Source: Lysobacteraceae bacterium SCN 69-320 (GTDB lineage: Bacteria > Pseudomonadota > Gammaproteobacteria > Xanthomonadales > Rhodanobacteraceae). From it: a DNA stretch of 64,000 nt. The notes under the pieces were generated by a model. It was given only the letters and a program-made list of their open reading frames with translations, was not told the DNA's origin and made no database searches. A program made the position numbers and the translations under genes. Within the stretch, counting starts at the first letter, position 1; the number at the start of each line of letters is the position of its first letter. The stretch is taken from NCBI GenBank assembly GCA_001725155.1, contig MEFP01000012.1:248001-312000 (forward strand), written 5' to 3'. Positions 1 to 8,169 of the stretch are shown here, in pieces.

Positions 1-1323
1 GACGCGCAGGACGTTCTGGCCGCACTGCGGCCGACCTCGGATACCGTCACGCCGCAACAGGTGGCCGATAAAGCCGCGGAGCTCAACACGGCGCGCGTCG
101 CGGCCCAGAAGGCTCGCGAGGTCCTGGAGAAGCTCGCGGCCCAACGCGATGCCGCGCGCCACGCGGTCGCGACGCAGGAATATGCCGTCGACGACTACCG
201 GCGCGCGCTGGCGCAATCGGATGCGGCCTACATCAGCCACGCCCTGCCGGGGCTGGAGGACAAGCTCCAGTTCCTGATGCAGGGACTGGGCAGTGGCGTG
301 GGCTGCTTCGTCTGCGGCACGCCGGGCCGGAAACAACACCATGCGATCAGCAAGACCCTGCGCTCGGGCCATTGCTTCGTCTGCCACAGCAAGCTGCCGG
401 CGGGGCGGGCGAACGTGGCGTCCATCAAGGTGGCCGACGTGCGCAAGGACGAAACCGCGCTCGCGGAAGCGGTCGCGATCTTGAACGCCCGCGAAGCGAC
501 GCTGGCGCAACGCGAGCAAGCGGTCGTTGATCAGCAGGGCCGTCTTCGCCAAGTGCTCACCCAAGTGCAGCAGCGCAGCGAAGAGCACCTCTTCCTCGCC
601 GCGCAAGTACCCGATCCTGTCGCCTCCCCCCTGCAGGATGAGATCACCCGCGAAGAGCTGGAACTGGAGCAGCTCGACACCAAGCGCAAGGCGCTGACCG
701 AAAATTACCGCAGCGCGGTCGGCCGGGCACAGACGTCCATCGAGGCCATCCGCGAGGCCTTGGCCGAACGGATCGCCGCCTATGCGGAACGGTTCCTGCA
801 GGAAAGCGTCAGCGTCCGCTTTGAACGCAACAGCCCGTTTTCCCTGGCCACGGGCGTATCCAAGGTCAACATCCCGACGTTTCGCGTGGCGATGACCTCG
901 GGCACGCATGCGACCCAGCAGGTGCGCACGAGCGAGACCAGCGTGTCGGAATCCCAAAAGGAATTTCTGGACTTGGCGTTTCGACTCGCCGTGCTGGACA
1001 TGGTGACCCACGACGGGGCGATGACCCTCGTAGTCGAGACGCCGGAAGCGAGCCTGGACACGTGGTTCATGCAGCGCGCCGCCGATTTGATGCGCGATTT
1101 TGCCAGCCGCGGATCGAGCGGACAGCGACGCGTCATTGCGACGTCCAATCTCAACGGCACGTCGATGATCGGCCATTTGCTGGGGCGCCCGGCAGGGTCC
1201 CGGCGCAAACCCAGCGGGCATCTGATCAACCTGATGGAGCTGACCGCGCAGCCGGGCGTACTCAAGGACAAAACGGCGCAGGCACTATTCGAGCACGAAG
1301 TAGGGCAGTACACCGATGCCTAA
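1..1323 (+). CDS. SMC/Rad50-like ATPase with zinc ribbon in the coiled coil (5' end missing)
   Basis: The frame is open from base 1, so the N-terminal Walker A half lies outside the window. Visible are a coiled-coil stretch (codons 20-75), then C102-x2-C105-x19-C125-x2-C128, a second coiled coil (about 130-265), and a C-terminal ATPase half. That half has an ABC-signature-like SESQKEF (about residue 316) and a Walker B/D-loop-like LVVETPEASLD (about 344-354), with Glu where Asp is usual. The layout is that of DNA-repair-type SMC ATPases (Rad50/RecN-like), but with a four-Cys ribbon instead of the single CxxC hook. The stop overlaps the next gene by 8 bp, so the two are translationally coupled. 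A role as the ATPase of a multi-component defence system is inferred from the downstream nuclease. The family is fairly sure, the exact subfamily is not. Confidence 0.8.
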   Translation, partial: DAQDVLAALRPTSDTVTPQQVADKAAELNTARVAAQKAREVLEKLAAQRDAARHAVATQEYAVDDYRRALAQSDAAYISHALPGLEDKLQFLMQGLGSGVGCFVCGTPGRKQHHAISKTLRSGHCFVCHSKLPAGRANVASIKVADVRKDETALAEAVAILNAREATLAQREQAVVDQQGRLRQVLTQVQQRSEEHLFLAAQVPDPVASPLQDEITREELELEQLDTKRKALTENYRSAVGRAQTSIEAIREALAERIAAYAERFLQESVSVRFERNSPFSLATGVSKVNIPTFRVAMTSGTHATQQVRTSETSVSESQKEFLDLAFRLAVLDMVTHDGAMTLVVETPEASLDTWFMQRAADLMRDFASRGSSGQRRVIATSNLNGTSMIGHLLGRPAGSRRKPSGHLINLMELTAQPGVLKDKTAQALFEHEVGQYTDA

Positions 1324-1966
1324 CGCGCGTTTCGTTCGCAAAGAAGACTACGGGCACCTGCATTTCGCGCGGTGGTTGCTCTTGCTGTTCGCTGCCTGTG
1401 ACGCCGCCGGCCTGGGGCCCGTCTCTCGCCGTCGGCTTCATACCTTGCTGTTCGTGTCCTTCGCGTCTTCGCGCTTCTACGACATTGCGCCCCTGCGCTA
1501 CCGCGCCCGTCGCACCGAACACGGGCCCTACTACCGCGCGGCGCACTTTACGCTGGGCGCGCTCATTCTGAGCGGCCTGATCGACGTAAGTCAGTTCACG
1601 CCGTATCCGGCGCGCAACGAGCTGCAGTTTGAGGGCGACCTGCGCCTGCGGCGGCGCGGTCTGTCCATCGCCCGCCGATTGCGCCAGACCAGCACGGGCG
1701 AACGGCTGTACCAGTTCCTCCTGGAACTGTGCTTATCGGCAGCTCGCACCGAGACCTCCCAACTCGACCAGGCCCTGCTGCAGGATTTGACCTACCAGAC
1801 CGCCACCGCACGTGGCGAATCGACCATTGGCATGGACGAGGAGCAGACCCCGACCGTGGTGGGCCTTCGCACGATCGATCGCTACCTGAACGAGCTCGCG
1901 CTGTCGCACCGGCGCGATGCGCTGGCGGCCTACCAGCGGCTTCTCGTGCATCGGATGGCTGCCTGA
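1316..1966 (+). CDS. small helical partner protein of the ATPase-nuclease operon
   Basis: This 216-residue protein has no motif I can name. It is rich in Leu, Arg and Tyr and predicted mostly helical; the early segment RWLLLLFAAC is hydrophobic, but the surroundings are too charged for a clear membrane anchor. It overlaps the upstream ATPase gene by 8 bp and shares its last base with the next ATG (TGATG), so all three genes should be translated together. Its size and middle position match the 'middle component' of ABC-three-component conflict systems. That assignment rests on context only; a profile search would be needed to confirm it. Confidence 0.7.
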   Translation: MPNARFVRKEDYGHLHFARWLLLLFAACDAAGLGPVSRRRLHTLLFVSFASSRFYDIAPLRYRARRTEHGPYYRAAHFTLGALILSGLIDVSQFTPYPARNELQFEGDLRLRRRGLSIARRLRQTSTGERLYQFLLELCLSAARTETSQLDQALLQDLTYQTATARGESTIGMDEEQTPTVVGLRTIDRYLNELALSHRRDALAAYQRLLVHRMAA

Positions 1967-3069
1967 TGGCGGGTTCGCTCGAACCGGCGGAATTGCAGCG
2001 CGTGCTGGGCGTCTGGCTGATGCAGGCCGACGGCGACCCGGCGCTGCGTTTCGTGCAGGAAGCCATCGCCTGGCAGAAGCAATGGTTCGTGGCGCACCAG
2101 GCCCGGGTGGCCGCAGGGCAGGCGAGTGATGAGGCGGTCGCGATTCTGGTGTACGCCGAGCATCCGCTGCTGGATCCCGGCGTCACGATCAGGCCCGCCG
2201 CGGCCCGGCGCAAAGACACCCTGTATCGCCACGCCTTGGACTGGGCATTGTCCACGGGCGTGATCGTCTGCAACGAAAACCTCGCGACCATGCGCCGCAT
2301 TCGAACCGGATGGGCCAGCATCAGCGATGCGTTTCACTTCGCCGCCACCACCCTTCGCGTGGACCAGTGTTTCGTCATCGCCGTGCTGGGGCAGTCCCGC
2401 ATGCTGGTGCACTTGCCCGGCGAGGACGTCGCCGCCTGGTGCAGCAACCCGGTGAGCGTGACCGTGAATGCCGGCTCGCCAGCGATCACGGCGCCGGCGA
2501 TTGCTGACTTGATTCACGCGTTTGCCGACGAGAATCTGCGCTATCCCACCTGTCCGGTCGCACCGCACATCTGGCTCAAGGGCAAGCCGTTTGACCTGAT
2601 GCCCCAGCCCGAGCACCTCATCCAGTCCTACCTGCTCGTGCACCTGAAGGCCGCGTACCGCTGCAGCGTCACCTTCGTCGACGAGGAGGCGCGCACGCCG
2701 GGCGGCCGCGCGGACCTGCGTATTGCGCGGGCATCACCGCCGGGTTCCGCACACCCGACAGCGACGACCATGATCGAGCTCAAGGTGCTGAGCACGGCTA
2801 AGTCCTATCCGGCGAATGTGGACTGGGCCCTCAAAGGGGTCGAGCAGGCCAACAGCTATCGACGGCCCGATACGGACGCCGTGTTCGCGTGGTTGTTTGA
2901 CGCACGCAAGGTCAAACGCAAGCTTCCTCCCGCCGTCGCGACGGCGGCCCGGACCTGGAACGTCACGGTGGAGAACTCGCCCATGCTCGACCAGCGCCCG
3001 ACGGTGCGCTCGCGCACCACCACGTCGCGGCGGCCGGCACGCAAGACCAAGCCACGTCCAGCGCGCTGA
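1966..3069 (+). CDS. PD-(D/E)XK nuclease-like protein of the ATPase operon
   Basis: The protein has 367 residues with the ATG embedded in the TGATG junction with the previous gene. An earlier in-frame ATG exists inside the upstream gene but is less likely. The C-terminal half shows the PD-(D/E)XK arrangement: GGRAD with D250, then IELK with E271 and K273 after a short spacer, and a Gln (EQANSY) further on. This predicts a metal-dependent nuclease. The last 25 residues are Arg/Lys/Thr-rich, suitable for DNA contact. The N-terminal 200 residues are unassigned and may sense the target or bind the partner protein. As the last gene of the operon it is the natural effector of a defence system. The nuclease fold is likely; its substrate is unknown. 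Confidence 0.72.
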   Translation: MAGSLEPAELQRVLGVWLMQADGDPALRFVQEAIAWQKQWFVAHQARVAAGQASDEAVAILVYAEHPLLDPGVTIRPAAARRKDTLYRHALDWALSTGVIVCNENLATMRRIRTGWASISDAFHFAATTLRVDQCFVIAVLGQSRMLVHLPGEDVAAWCSNPVSVTVNAGSPAITAPAIADLIHAFADENLRYPTCPVAPHIWLKGKPFDLMPQPEHLIQSYLLVHLKAAYRCSVTFVDEEARTPGGRADLRIARASPPGSAHPTATTMIELKVLSTAKSYPANVDWALKGVEQANSYRRPDTDAVFAWLFDARKVKRKLPPAVATAARTWNVTVENSPMLDQRPTVRSRTTTSRRPARKTKPRPAR

Positions 3070-3131
3070 CGCCCCGGGGACTCTGATGGTGGTCCTGATC
3101 CGCGCGCGCGGCGAACTCCCGCCACCGGCGT

Positions 3132-3893
3132 CTATTCGGCCTTCGTGCTCACTTGCTGTGTCCCGAAGACGTAGCCGAGCAAGGCGGTCAACAACGGCAG
3201 CAGCAGGTTGAGAAGGATCAACTGGGCCGCCTGCAGCCAAAAATCGTGCAAGGACTTGCGCTGCGCGTTCACACGATCGGCCAGCTCGCCAGCGGTTTGC
3301 GCCGCGGTGGAACCTGTCGCCTGGAAGGCGGCGCGCCGTAGGGTCGCCATCGTGTCCACGCACGCCTGCAATGTGGCCTCGCGTTCCGTGCCCGATGGCA
3401 GCGGAATGCAGGCGTTGAGCGTCTCGCGCTGCGATTCGGTCAGCGCTGAAAGGCGCTCCAACAGCGCCATCGTGCTTTTCGCGTTTTGCAGACTGTCGGG
3501 TGACCAGGAGGGTGTCTGCGCGGCTTTCGCGGCCGCCAGATCGCTCCATAACCGGTCGATACGGCCCACGACTTCCAACTGCAGGCCAAACTGGGACTGG
3601 CTGATCGCGGGTTTGTACGCAGCCTCCAGATCCGTGCCGATGGTGGAATCCATGCGGTACAGATAGGCCAGCAGCGCCACGATGGACAAAACGGCGAGCC
3701 AGAGCACGAACTTCGCCAACTGGACGCCGGCGCCCAGTACCGGTGGCATGGATGCCTTGATGTCCGCAATGGGCTCCACCACGGCCCGCGTAACGCTGTC
3801 AAAAACGCGGCGAATCGTCCCCGTTCTGGGTTCTTCGGCCGTGACGCCGGGCAAGGGCTGCAGATCGTGTGCGGTGAGCGGCGGCAAGGGCAT
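3132..3893 (-). CDS. two-helix membrane protein with a central helical domain
   Basis: This 253-residue protein has a hydrophilic N-terminus, one membrane segment at about residues 58-80, a roughly 140-residue helical domain with one Cys pair (NACIPL, LQACVD), and a second membrane segment near 222-245. The central domain should sit on one side of the membrane, probably the periplasm. A GGAGGT ribosome site lies 5 bases before the ATG. It follows the ribbon-helix-helix gene by 24 bp on the same strand, so the two probably form an operon, convergent to the ATPase-nuclease operon. I do not recognise the family. A toxin or sensor role next to a defence operon is possible but unproven. Confidence 0.65.
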   Translation of the reverse strand: MPLPPLTAHDLQPLPGVTAEEPRTGTIRRVFDSVTRAVVEPIADIKASMPPVLGAGVQLAKFVLWLAVLSIVALLAYLYRMDSTIGTDLEAAYKPAISQSQFGLQLEVVGRIDRLWSDLAAAKAAQTPSWSPDSLQNAKSTMALLERLSALTESQRETLNACIPLPSGTEREATLQACVDTMATLRRAAFQATGSTAAQTAGELADRVNAQRKSLHDFWLQAAQLILLNLLLPLLTALLGYVFGTQQVSTKAE

Positions 3894-3917
3894 GCGTCAC
3901 CTCCACGACGATGTGCG

Positions 3918-4151
3918 TTATGCCACTTTATCCCTTTTTACCGTATCGAGCGAGCGCATGGCCAACTGGATCATCTTTTCGCCCTCCTCATCGGAGGACA
4001 GCACCAAGCGACCTTTCGCCCGCTCGTTCACGGCCCAGTTGAAGAGCGTGATGGCGTCCCGGGCGATGTCGGTCAGCTTGACCGAATCGCCGAGTTTTTT
4101 CTGCAGTTCCGCGACGAGGTCGTCGGGGATGTGAAGGCGTAGTTCGGCCAT
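3918..4151 (-). CDS. ribbon-helix-helix-like small DNA-binding protein
   Basis: The 77-residue protein starts with an alternating strand (ELRLHIPDDL) followed by two helices, the pattern of MetJ/Arc-type ribbon-helix-helix proteins; the strand residues would enter the DNA major groove. The ATG has a GGAG site 9 bases upstream. It is the first gene of a two-gene unit with the membrane protein downstream and probably regulates that unit. It could also act as an antitoxin-like partner. The fold is a moderate-confidence call from pattern alone. Confidence 0.6.
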   Translation of the reverse strand: MAELRLHIPDDLVAELQKKLGDSVKLTDIARDAITLFNWAVNERAKGRLVLSSDEEGEKMIQLAMRSLDTVKRDKVA

Positions 4152-4406
4152 GGCGTGCTCCGAAAATGAGGGTGCGATGCCACGATACTGCCGATCTTTC
4201 TCCGTTTCAACTCCATCGTTTGTCCGTTTTTACTCCGACGCCCCCTCATTCCGCGGCGCGTGCACGGCCGAGTGGGCGGGCCAAAGGGTCCCGACGCACC
4301 GTCGATGGCGATGGGCAGCCGTGCTGCACGGTCCTGAGAGGGCTCGCGCGCACGTCACGCGCTGAGCGCGCTTGCTGCGGGCGCCGTCCTGCCGCACGCT
4401 AGCGCC

Positions 4407-4769
4407 ATGATGCGTGCGCGACCCTTCCTTGCCTGGCGCGGCCTGTTCTGGCGGAGCCTGCTGAGCCTCGCGCTGGTGCTGACCGGGGCGACGGGCGCGG
4501 GCGCCCGGCCGGCGGCACCGGGTTTACCGCTGCGGTCGGCCCATGCCTGCCACGGTGAGCACGCCGTGCCGGAAACCCCCACGCCGTCGGCCCCGTGCTG
4601 CGCGGACCACGTCTGCCACTGCGGGTGCCTGCCGGTGGCCGCGTCGGCGCTTCCCCAGCGGCTACCCGGGCCCGAGCCGGATGCGACGCGCACGACGGAG
4701 GTACCGGCGTGGTCGCTGGCCCTGCGTCCCTCGGTGCTCCTGCGACCGCCCAACCCCGCTCAGACCTGA
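4407..4769 (+). CDS. CopL-like exported metal-binding peptide
   Basis: This 120-residue protein begins with an Arg-rich start and a hydrophobic signal segment (LLSLALVLTGATGAGA), so it should be exported. The mature part has a Cys/His-rich core (HACHGEH, then PCCADHVCHCGC) suited to Cu(I) or other soft metals, and ends in a Pro-rich tail with RPP. This matches the CopL family that controls copper-resistance operons in Xanthomonas. Two more members occur in the window, at 34036-34434 and 45236-45631. It precedes a MerR-type regulator gene by 83 bp. No strong ribosome site is visible, and a second ATG directly follows the first. Confidence 0.7.
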   Translation: MMRARPFLAWRGLFWRSLLSLALVLTGATGAGARPAAPGLPLRSAHACHGEHAVPETPTPSAPCCADHVCHCGCLPVAASALPQRLPGPEPDATRTTEVPAWSLALRPSVLLRPPNPAQT

Positions 4770-4783
4770 AACACGGTCGAGTC

Positions 4784-4814
4784 GATCCGCGCCGAGCGTT
4801 GATGCGCGCGGATC
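4784..4814. other. 9-bp inverted repeat between copL-like and merR-type genes
   Basis: GATCCGCGC and GCGCGGATC form a perfect 9-bp stem with a 13-base loop in the 83-bp gap. There is no T-run, so it is not a clear intrinsic terminator. It could be an mRNA hairpin that separates expression of the two genes, or a protein-binding dyad. Confidence 0.35.
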
Positions 4815-4852
4815 GCCGGTGCGCCTGCGCGCGCGCTTAGCGGAGCATTTCC

Positions 4853-5347
4853 ATGGATTCCAAGATGCCGGCGTCGATCGACGCCCCGGACGGCGCCGTC
4901 GCGCCGTCCACCCCCGGCCCGATGCGTATCGGGGAATTGGCCAGCGCCAGCGGCGTGCCGGTCGACACGGTGCGCTACTACGAACGCATCGGCCTCTTGC
5001 CGCCGCCGGCGCGCCGCGGCGGCGGCTACCGCAAATACGAACCCGACGACGTCTTCCGCCTGCAGGCCATCCGCGGCGCCAAGGCGCTGGGCCTTACCCT
5101 GGAGGCGATCCGCACCCTGTTGGCGATGGCGCTACCGAGCGCGCGGCCGGCACCGGTGCGCGCGTGCGCCAAGGCGCTGCAGCAGGAATTGGCGGAGCGG
5201 TGCGCGGCGCTGCAGGCGCTGGCCGTCGCGGTCGAAACCTGCCGCCGGGGCCCGCCGCCGACGCTCGCGGCGTGCCCGATTCTGGCGACCTTGCAGACCT
5301 ATGCCTGCACGCATGCCACGAGCGGCAGCGCGCTCCTGGATAGTTGA
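4853..5347 (+). CDS. MerR-family metal-responsive regulator
   Basis: The 164-residue protein carries a winged-helix MerR domain (MRIGELA, then DTVRYYER) starting at about residue 24, a dimerisation helix, and C-terminal cysteines (RACAK, ERC, ETC, and AACPIL) for metal. The first ATG has a GGAG site 8 bases upstream, so the 23-residue Pro-rich extension is probably real; M24 has no ribosome site. ACPIL resembles the metal loop of Cu/Cd/Zn-sensing members. It lies between a CopL-like gene and a convergent Csp-like block, which suggests control of copper genes. The exact metal cannot be assigned from sequence alone. Confidence 0.85.
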   Translation: MDSKMPASIDAPDGAVAPSTPGPMRIGELASASGVPVDTVRYYERIGLLPPPARRGGGYRKYEPDDVFRLQAIRGAKALGLTLEAIRTLLAMALPSARPAPVRACAKALQQELAERCAALQALAVAVETCRRGPPPTLAACPILATLQTYACTHATSGSALLDS

Positions 5348-5373
5348 GTCCGGCGCCTCCGACGGGGCGGGCG

Positions 5374-5601
5374 CTACTCGCCGGCCCGCGCATGGACCAG
5401 GGCGTCGACCAGGCCGCCGATGCCCAGGAGCGCCATGACCGTGGCGTCGGCGAACCAGTGCGCGGTCGGGAAACCCAGCCACACGCCGGTAGCGGTCATC
5501 GCGCTGATCCAGGCGGCCAGCATGGCGAGGAAGCCGAGCGTAAGGGCCACGCGGCCAATCGTCGCGAACAGGCGCGCGCGCGGTGTCATCGGCGTGCTCA
5601 T
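5374..5601 (-). CDS. small two-helix membrane protein, copper-block partner
   Basis: The 75-residue protein has two predicted membrane helices, one at about residues 12-37 (ATIGRVALTLGFLAMLAA) and one at 50-67. The ATG overlaps the stop of the upstream Csp-like gene (ATGA at 5598-5601), so the two are co-translated. The reading frame is open upstream, but longer starts would overlap the Csp-like gene extensively and are rejected. No family recognised. The context points to copper handling at the inner membrane. Confidence 0.65.
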   Translation of the reverse strand: MSTPMTPRARLFATIGRVALTLGFLAMLAAWISAMTATGVWLGFPTAHWFADATVMALLGIGGLVDALVHARAGE

Positions 5602-5993
5602 GAGGCGCGGGCCGACGTGCCGGCAGCATGGCCGGTGGCACTGCGGCCGCCGCCGCTGGCCATCGCTTCGCAGGCGTCCGCGCACCGCTCGCAGGCCTGG
5701 ACGCACTCGTCCATGTCGCCCACGCGCTTGCAGCTCTCGGCGCACGCCCGGCAAATGTCGGCGCACACCACGCACTGCGCCGCGTGGAAGGCCGAGCCGT
5801 TGGCCATGAGCGCCGCGGCGCTGCGGCAGACTTCGGCGCAATCGATCATGAGCCGAAAGTGCGTCGGTTCGACGTGCTCACCGCCGAGCTCCAGACAATG
5901 CGTCAGCGCCGTCTGCTGGCAGGTCGTGTAGCAGGCCAGGCACTGCTGGATGCACTCGGTCATGGCAGGGGAGGTGTGGGTCTGATGCGGCAT
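5598..5993 (-). CDS. four-helix-bundle copper-storage protein (Csp-like)
   Basis: This 131-residue protein contains 16 cysteines placed along amphipathic helices, for example ECIQQCLACYTTC and QCVVCADICRAC. This is the mark of Csp-type four-helix bundles that load many Cu(I) ions into the bundle core. No signal peptide is present, so it resembles the cytosolic Csp3 group. The ATG follows a GGAGAACTTTC site. It overlaps the downstream small membrane protein gene by 4 bp and lies 36 bp after the outer-membrane-like gene on the same strand, forming a three-gene unit. A second Csp-like gene lies at 27571-27921. Confidence 0.85.
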   Translation of the reverse strand: MPHQTHTSPAMTECIQQCLACYTTCQQTALTHCLELGGEHVEPTHFRLMIDCAEVCRSAAALMANGSAFHAAQCVVCADICRACAESCKRVGDMDECVQACERCADACEAMASGGGRSATGHAAGTSARAS

Positions 5994-6029
5994 GAAAGTT
6001 CTCCGTAGGGAAGGAAAGTGCGGCGGTCG

Positions 6030-7379
6030 TCAGAGGCGCCACCGGGCGAACGCCAGCCACGCGTCCGGCTGGTTGCCGTAAACGGGCTTCAAGGCCGCCG
6101 GAATCGCGTAGCGGCTGTACTGCAGACCCAGGCCAAAGCGGCCCAGGCGCGTGGGCGGAAAATCGTGGATGGCGCCGAGCGTCGCCTTGTCCACGGTGAA
6201 GACCTGGCCCGCGAGCGGTTCGTCCTCACCAAAGAGCTCGTCCTTGTCCACGCGCTCCACGCGGCCGAACAGGGTGTGCACCGTATCGATCACGAGCGCG
6301 CTTTCGAGCAGGAAGGATTCGGTCGCGTGGCCGGGCAGTTTCTGGTTGCGACCCCAGGCCAGCGTCGTCTGCCATTGCGCCCGCTCGAACGGGTGGTGGT
6401 AGATGACGGACGCGGTCGTGCGGCGCATGTCGACGTCGGGTTCCAGCTGCTCGGGACTGCGCAAGACCCCGCGGCTGACCTGCAGCGCCCAGCGCACGCT
6501 GGGGTTGTAGGACACGCGCCCGGACCAGGAGTCGAGCGCGCGCAGTTCGATGTTGGTGCGGATCTGATCAGGCTCGCGGGCATTGAAGGCGGAACCTTCC
6601 ACTTTGAGATCCTTCCACACCCAGCCGAGGGTCGCGACGCCGAAGGTGATATGGGTGGCATCGAGCCAGTGATGGCCCAGCGGCGCTTCGGGGTTGTCCA
6701 TGCCGGAGAACCGGTGCATGAAGGTCGGCGGGCCCAGCGCCGGTTCGCCCGGCAGACCGAGGTAGACGAAGGCCGAACTGGATTCGCCCAGCGGCTGGGC
6801 GTAGCTCGCCGCCAGTTCCATGAAAAGATCGTGCGGGTGCTGCCGGTCGATCAGCGGCGTGCGGCCATCGGCGGTCTCGCCGGTCTGGAACAGGAGCGGG
6901 TAGCCGGTCTTGCCCACGCCCCACGGATCCAACGACACCATGGCGCGCACGCCCAGCGTGCCGGGGCCGAGCGGGCGCATGCCCATCAGCATGCCCATGC
7001 TCTGGACCACGGTGTCGCGGTCCCCGCGCGGTCCGGCATTGTCGGTGACCACGAGGTTCGCCGACCCGTGCGCCATCCACATCCACTCGCCCGTCATCCA
7101 CGGTGCGCTGCCGCCCATGGGTGTTGCTTGCGGCTGCCAGCTAGTGCCCGACGCCTCGCGGCTCATGGCATACGGCCCCAGCAAACCGCGCATGGGGGCA
7201 TCACCCTCGTGCTCGGCCATCGCCGGCATCGTGCCCGCCGGCGCCGTGGCCGGTTCGTGCGCGTGCGACGGTGCGTCCTGCGCCCGCAGCGTCCCGGCGG
7301 TCAGCACCAGGAGGCCGGCCACGAGCGGCGAGGGGAGGGCGCGCAGGCGCCGCCGGTGAGGCAAGTCAGGAGGCAGCAT
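6030..7379 (-). CDS. exported beta-rich outer membrane protein of a copper block
   Basis: The 449-residue protein starts at the ATG at 7379, behind an AGGAG-like site (CTCCTGACTTGCC on the plus strand); the frame extends 67 codons further upstream without a credible start. An Arg-rich start and the hydrophobic segment LVAGLLVLTAGTLRAQ form a signal peptide. The mature start is His/Met-rich (SHAHEP, PAMAEHEG), then come many aromatic, alternating segments ending in an aromatic strand (ARWRL), the usual sign of an outer membrane barrel. Conserved-looking HPHDLFME and HHPFERAQW occur inside. It leads a unit with the Csp-like and small membrane protein genes, so a role in copper passage at the outer membrane is inferred. 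Confidence 0.72.
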   Translation of the reverse strand: MLPPDLPHRRRLRALPSPLVAGLLVLTAGTLRAQDAPSHAHEPATAPAGTMPAMAEHEGDAPMRGLLGPYAMSREASGTSWQPQATPMGGSAPWMTGEWMWMAHGSANLVVTDNAGPRGDRDTVVQSMGMLMGMRPLGPGTLGVRAMVSLDPWGVGKTGYPLLFQTGETADGRTPLIDRQHPHDLFMELAASYAQPLGESSSAFVYLGLPGEPALGPPTFMHRFSGMDNPEAPLGHHWLDATHITFGVATLGWVWKDLKVEGSAFNAREPDQIRTNIELRALDSWSGRVSYNPSVRWALQVSRGVLRSPEQLEPDVDMRRTTASVIYHHPFERAQWQTTLAWGRNQKLPGHATESFLLESALVIDTVHTLFGRVERVDKDELFGEDEPLAGQVFTVDKATLGAIHDFPPTRLGRFGLGLQYSRYAIPAALKPVYGNQPDAWLAFARWRL

Positions 7380-8169
7380 GGCAAGGCATCCGTGCAGGGG
7401 GAGATAGTCAGGCAGCACGCGCTGTGCCACGGCATCCCCGCGTCGGCCGCTATCGCGCCCGATGCGTCCAAAATCCACCCCCGATGCCACAATTCCACTC
7501 GGCGTCAATCGCTTGGCATCGCGCGCAATCGCTTGAATTCGTTGGACATTGGAGTCAGCTCCAACCTTGTACCCCGGCACCGGTCATGCAACGTGCACCG
7601 CGAGCCGTGCGCCCGAGCCGTGTCCTGCACGAGCGTGCACGACCGGAACGGGCCCGACCGCTGTCCGCGACGCGCACGCGCCGTGCACCGTCGACGGTTT
7701 TTCGAGGGAATTCTCTCGTGCAGTCTGCGGCGTTCAGCGCAGCGACAGGTTTAGACTTTGCTCCAGACTCCATCTGTATACCGGCACGTCGGGCGCCCTC
7801 GCGAACCGTCTCTCATGCCGCGCCTAGCCGTTCGTGGCGCGCGCTACCTGATTGATTTGGCGACCGATGCCCTGTGCTGTGGCGACGCGTCGTGAGCGGA
7901 CACGCACCGCGACGAAGATCACCATCGCCGCGCGACAGCACACCGCGCGCGACGGCGCTCGCCACGATTCGTGCGCAACGCTGCCGCCGCGTATTGCAGC
8001 GCAGAATGCTTTTTTTGCGCGGCTGCGTAGCGTGCCTGCGCCTGTCGCTCCGGGAGGGGATCGACAGGCCCACGACAGGGGCGTGGTGCAGGGCATTCGC
8101 TCTGGACATCCCGTTCGCCGCGCCGCGGCGATCGTGCGCTTATCGTCATTCTTCGGAGGGGTAGATCGT
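7380..8169. other. 790-bp intergenic region with a MerR-type dyad
   Basis: The gap separates the divergent genes at 6030-7379 and 8170-8970. No convincing gene is present; the open frames are Arg-rich GC shadows. It holds the dyad at 7549-7564 and, near 7750-7775, a stretch with the direct repeat AGACT and a TGTATA. It presumably contains both divergent promoters. Confidence 0.6.
7542..7572 (+). promoter_or_regulatory. candidate MerR-family operator/promoter
   Basis: A perfect dyad, TTGGAG-TCAG-CTCCAA (7549-7564), sits between a -35-like TTGGAC (7542-7547) and a -10-like TTGTAC (7567-7572) with the 19-bp spacer typical of MerR-activated promoters. It points right, but the next plus-strand gene begins 600 bp away, so the real target may be the minus-strand copper unit or a lost gene. 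The 14-base core recurs at 22775-22788. Confidence 0.45.

Noticed and set aside
5132-5841. Longer minus-strand frames upstream of and across the small membrane protein gene
   Set aside because: They overlap the Csp-like gene; the ATGA junction at 5598-5601 is the better start.
6018-7754. 578-codon plus-strand frame opposite the outer-membrane-like gene
   Set aside because: Arg/Ala/His-rich shadow; the minus strand has a signal peptide, a ribosome site and a coherent operon.
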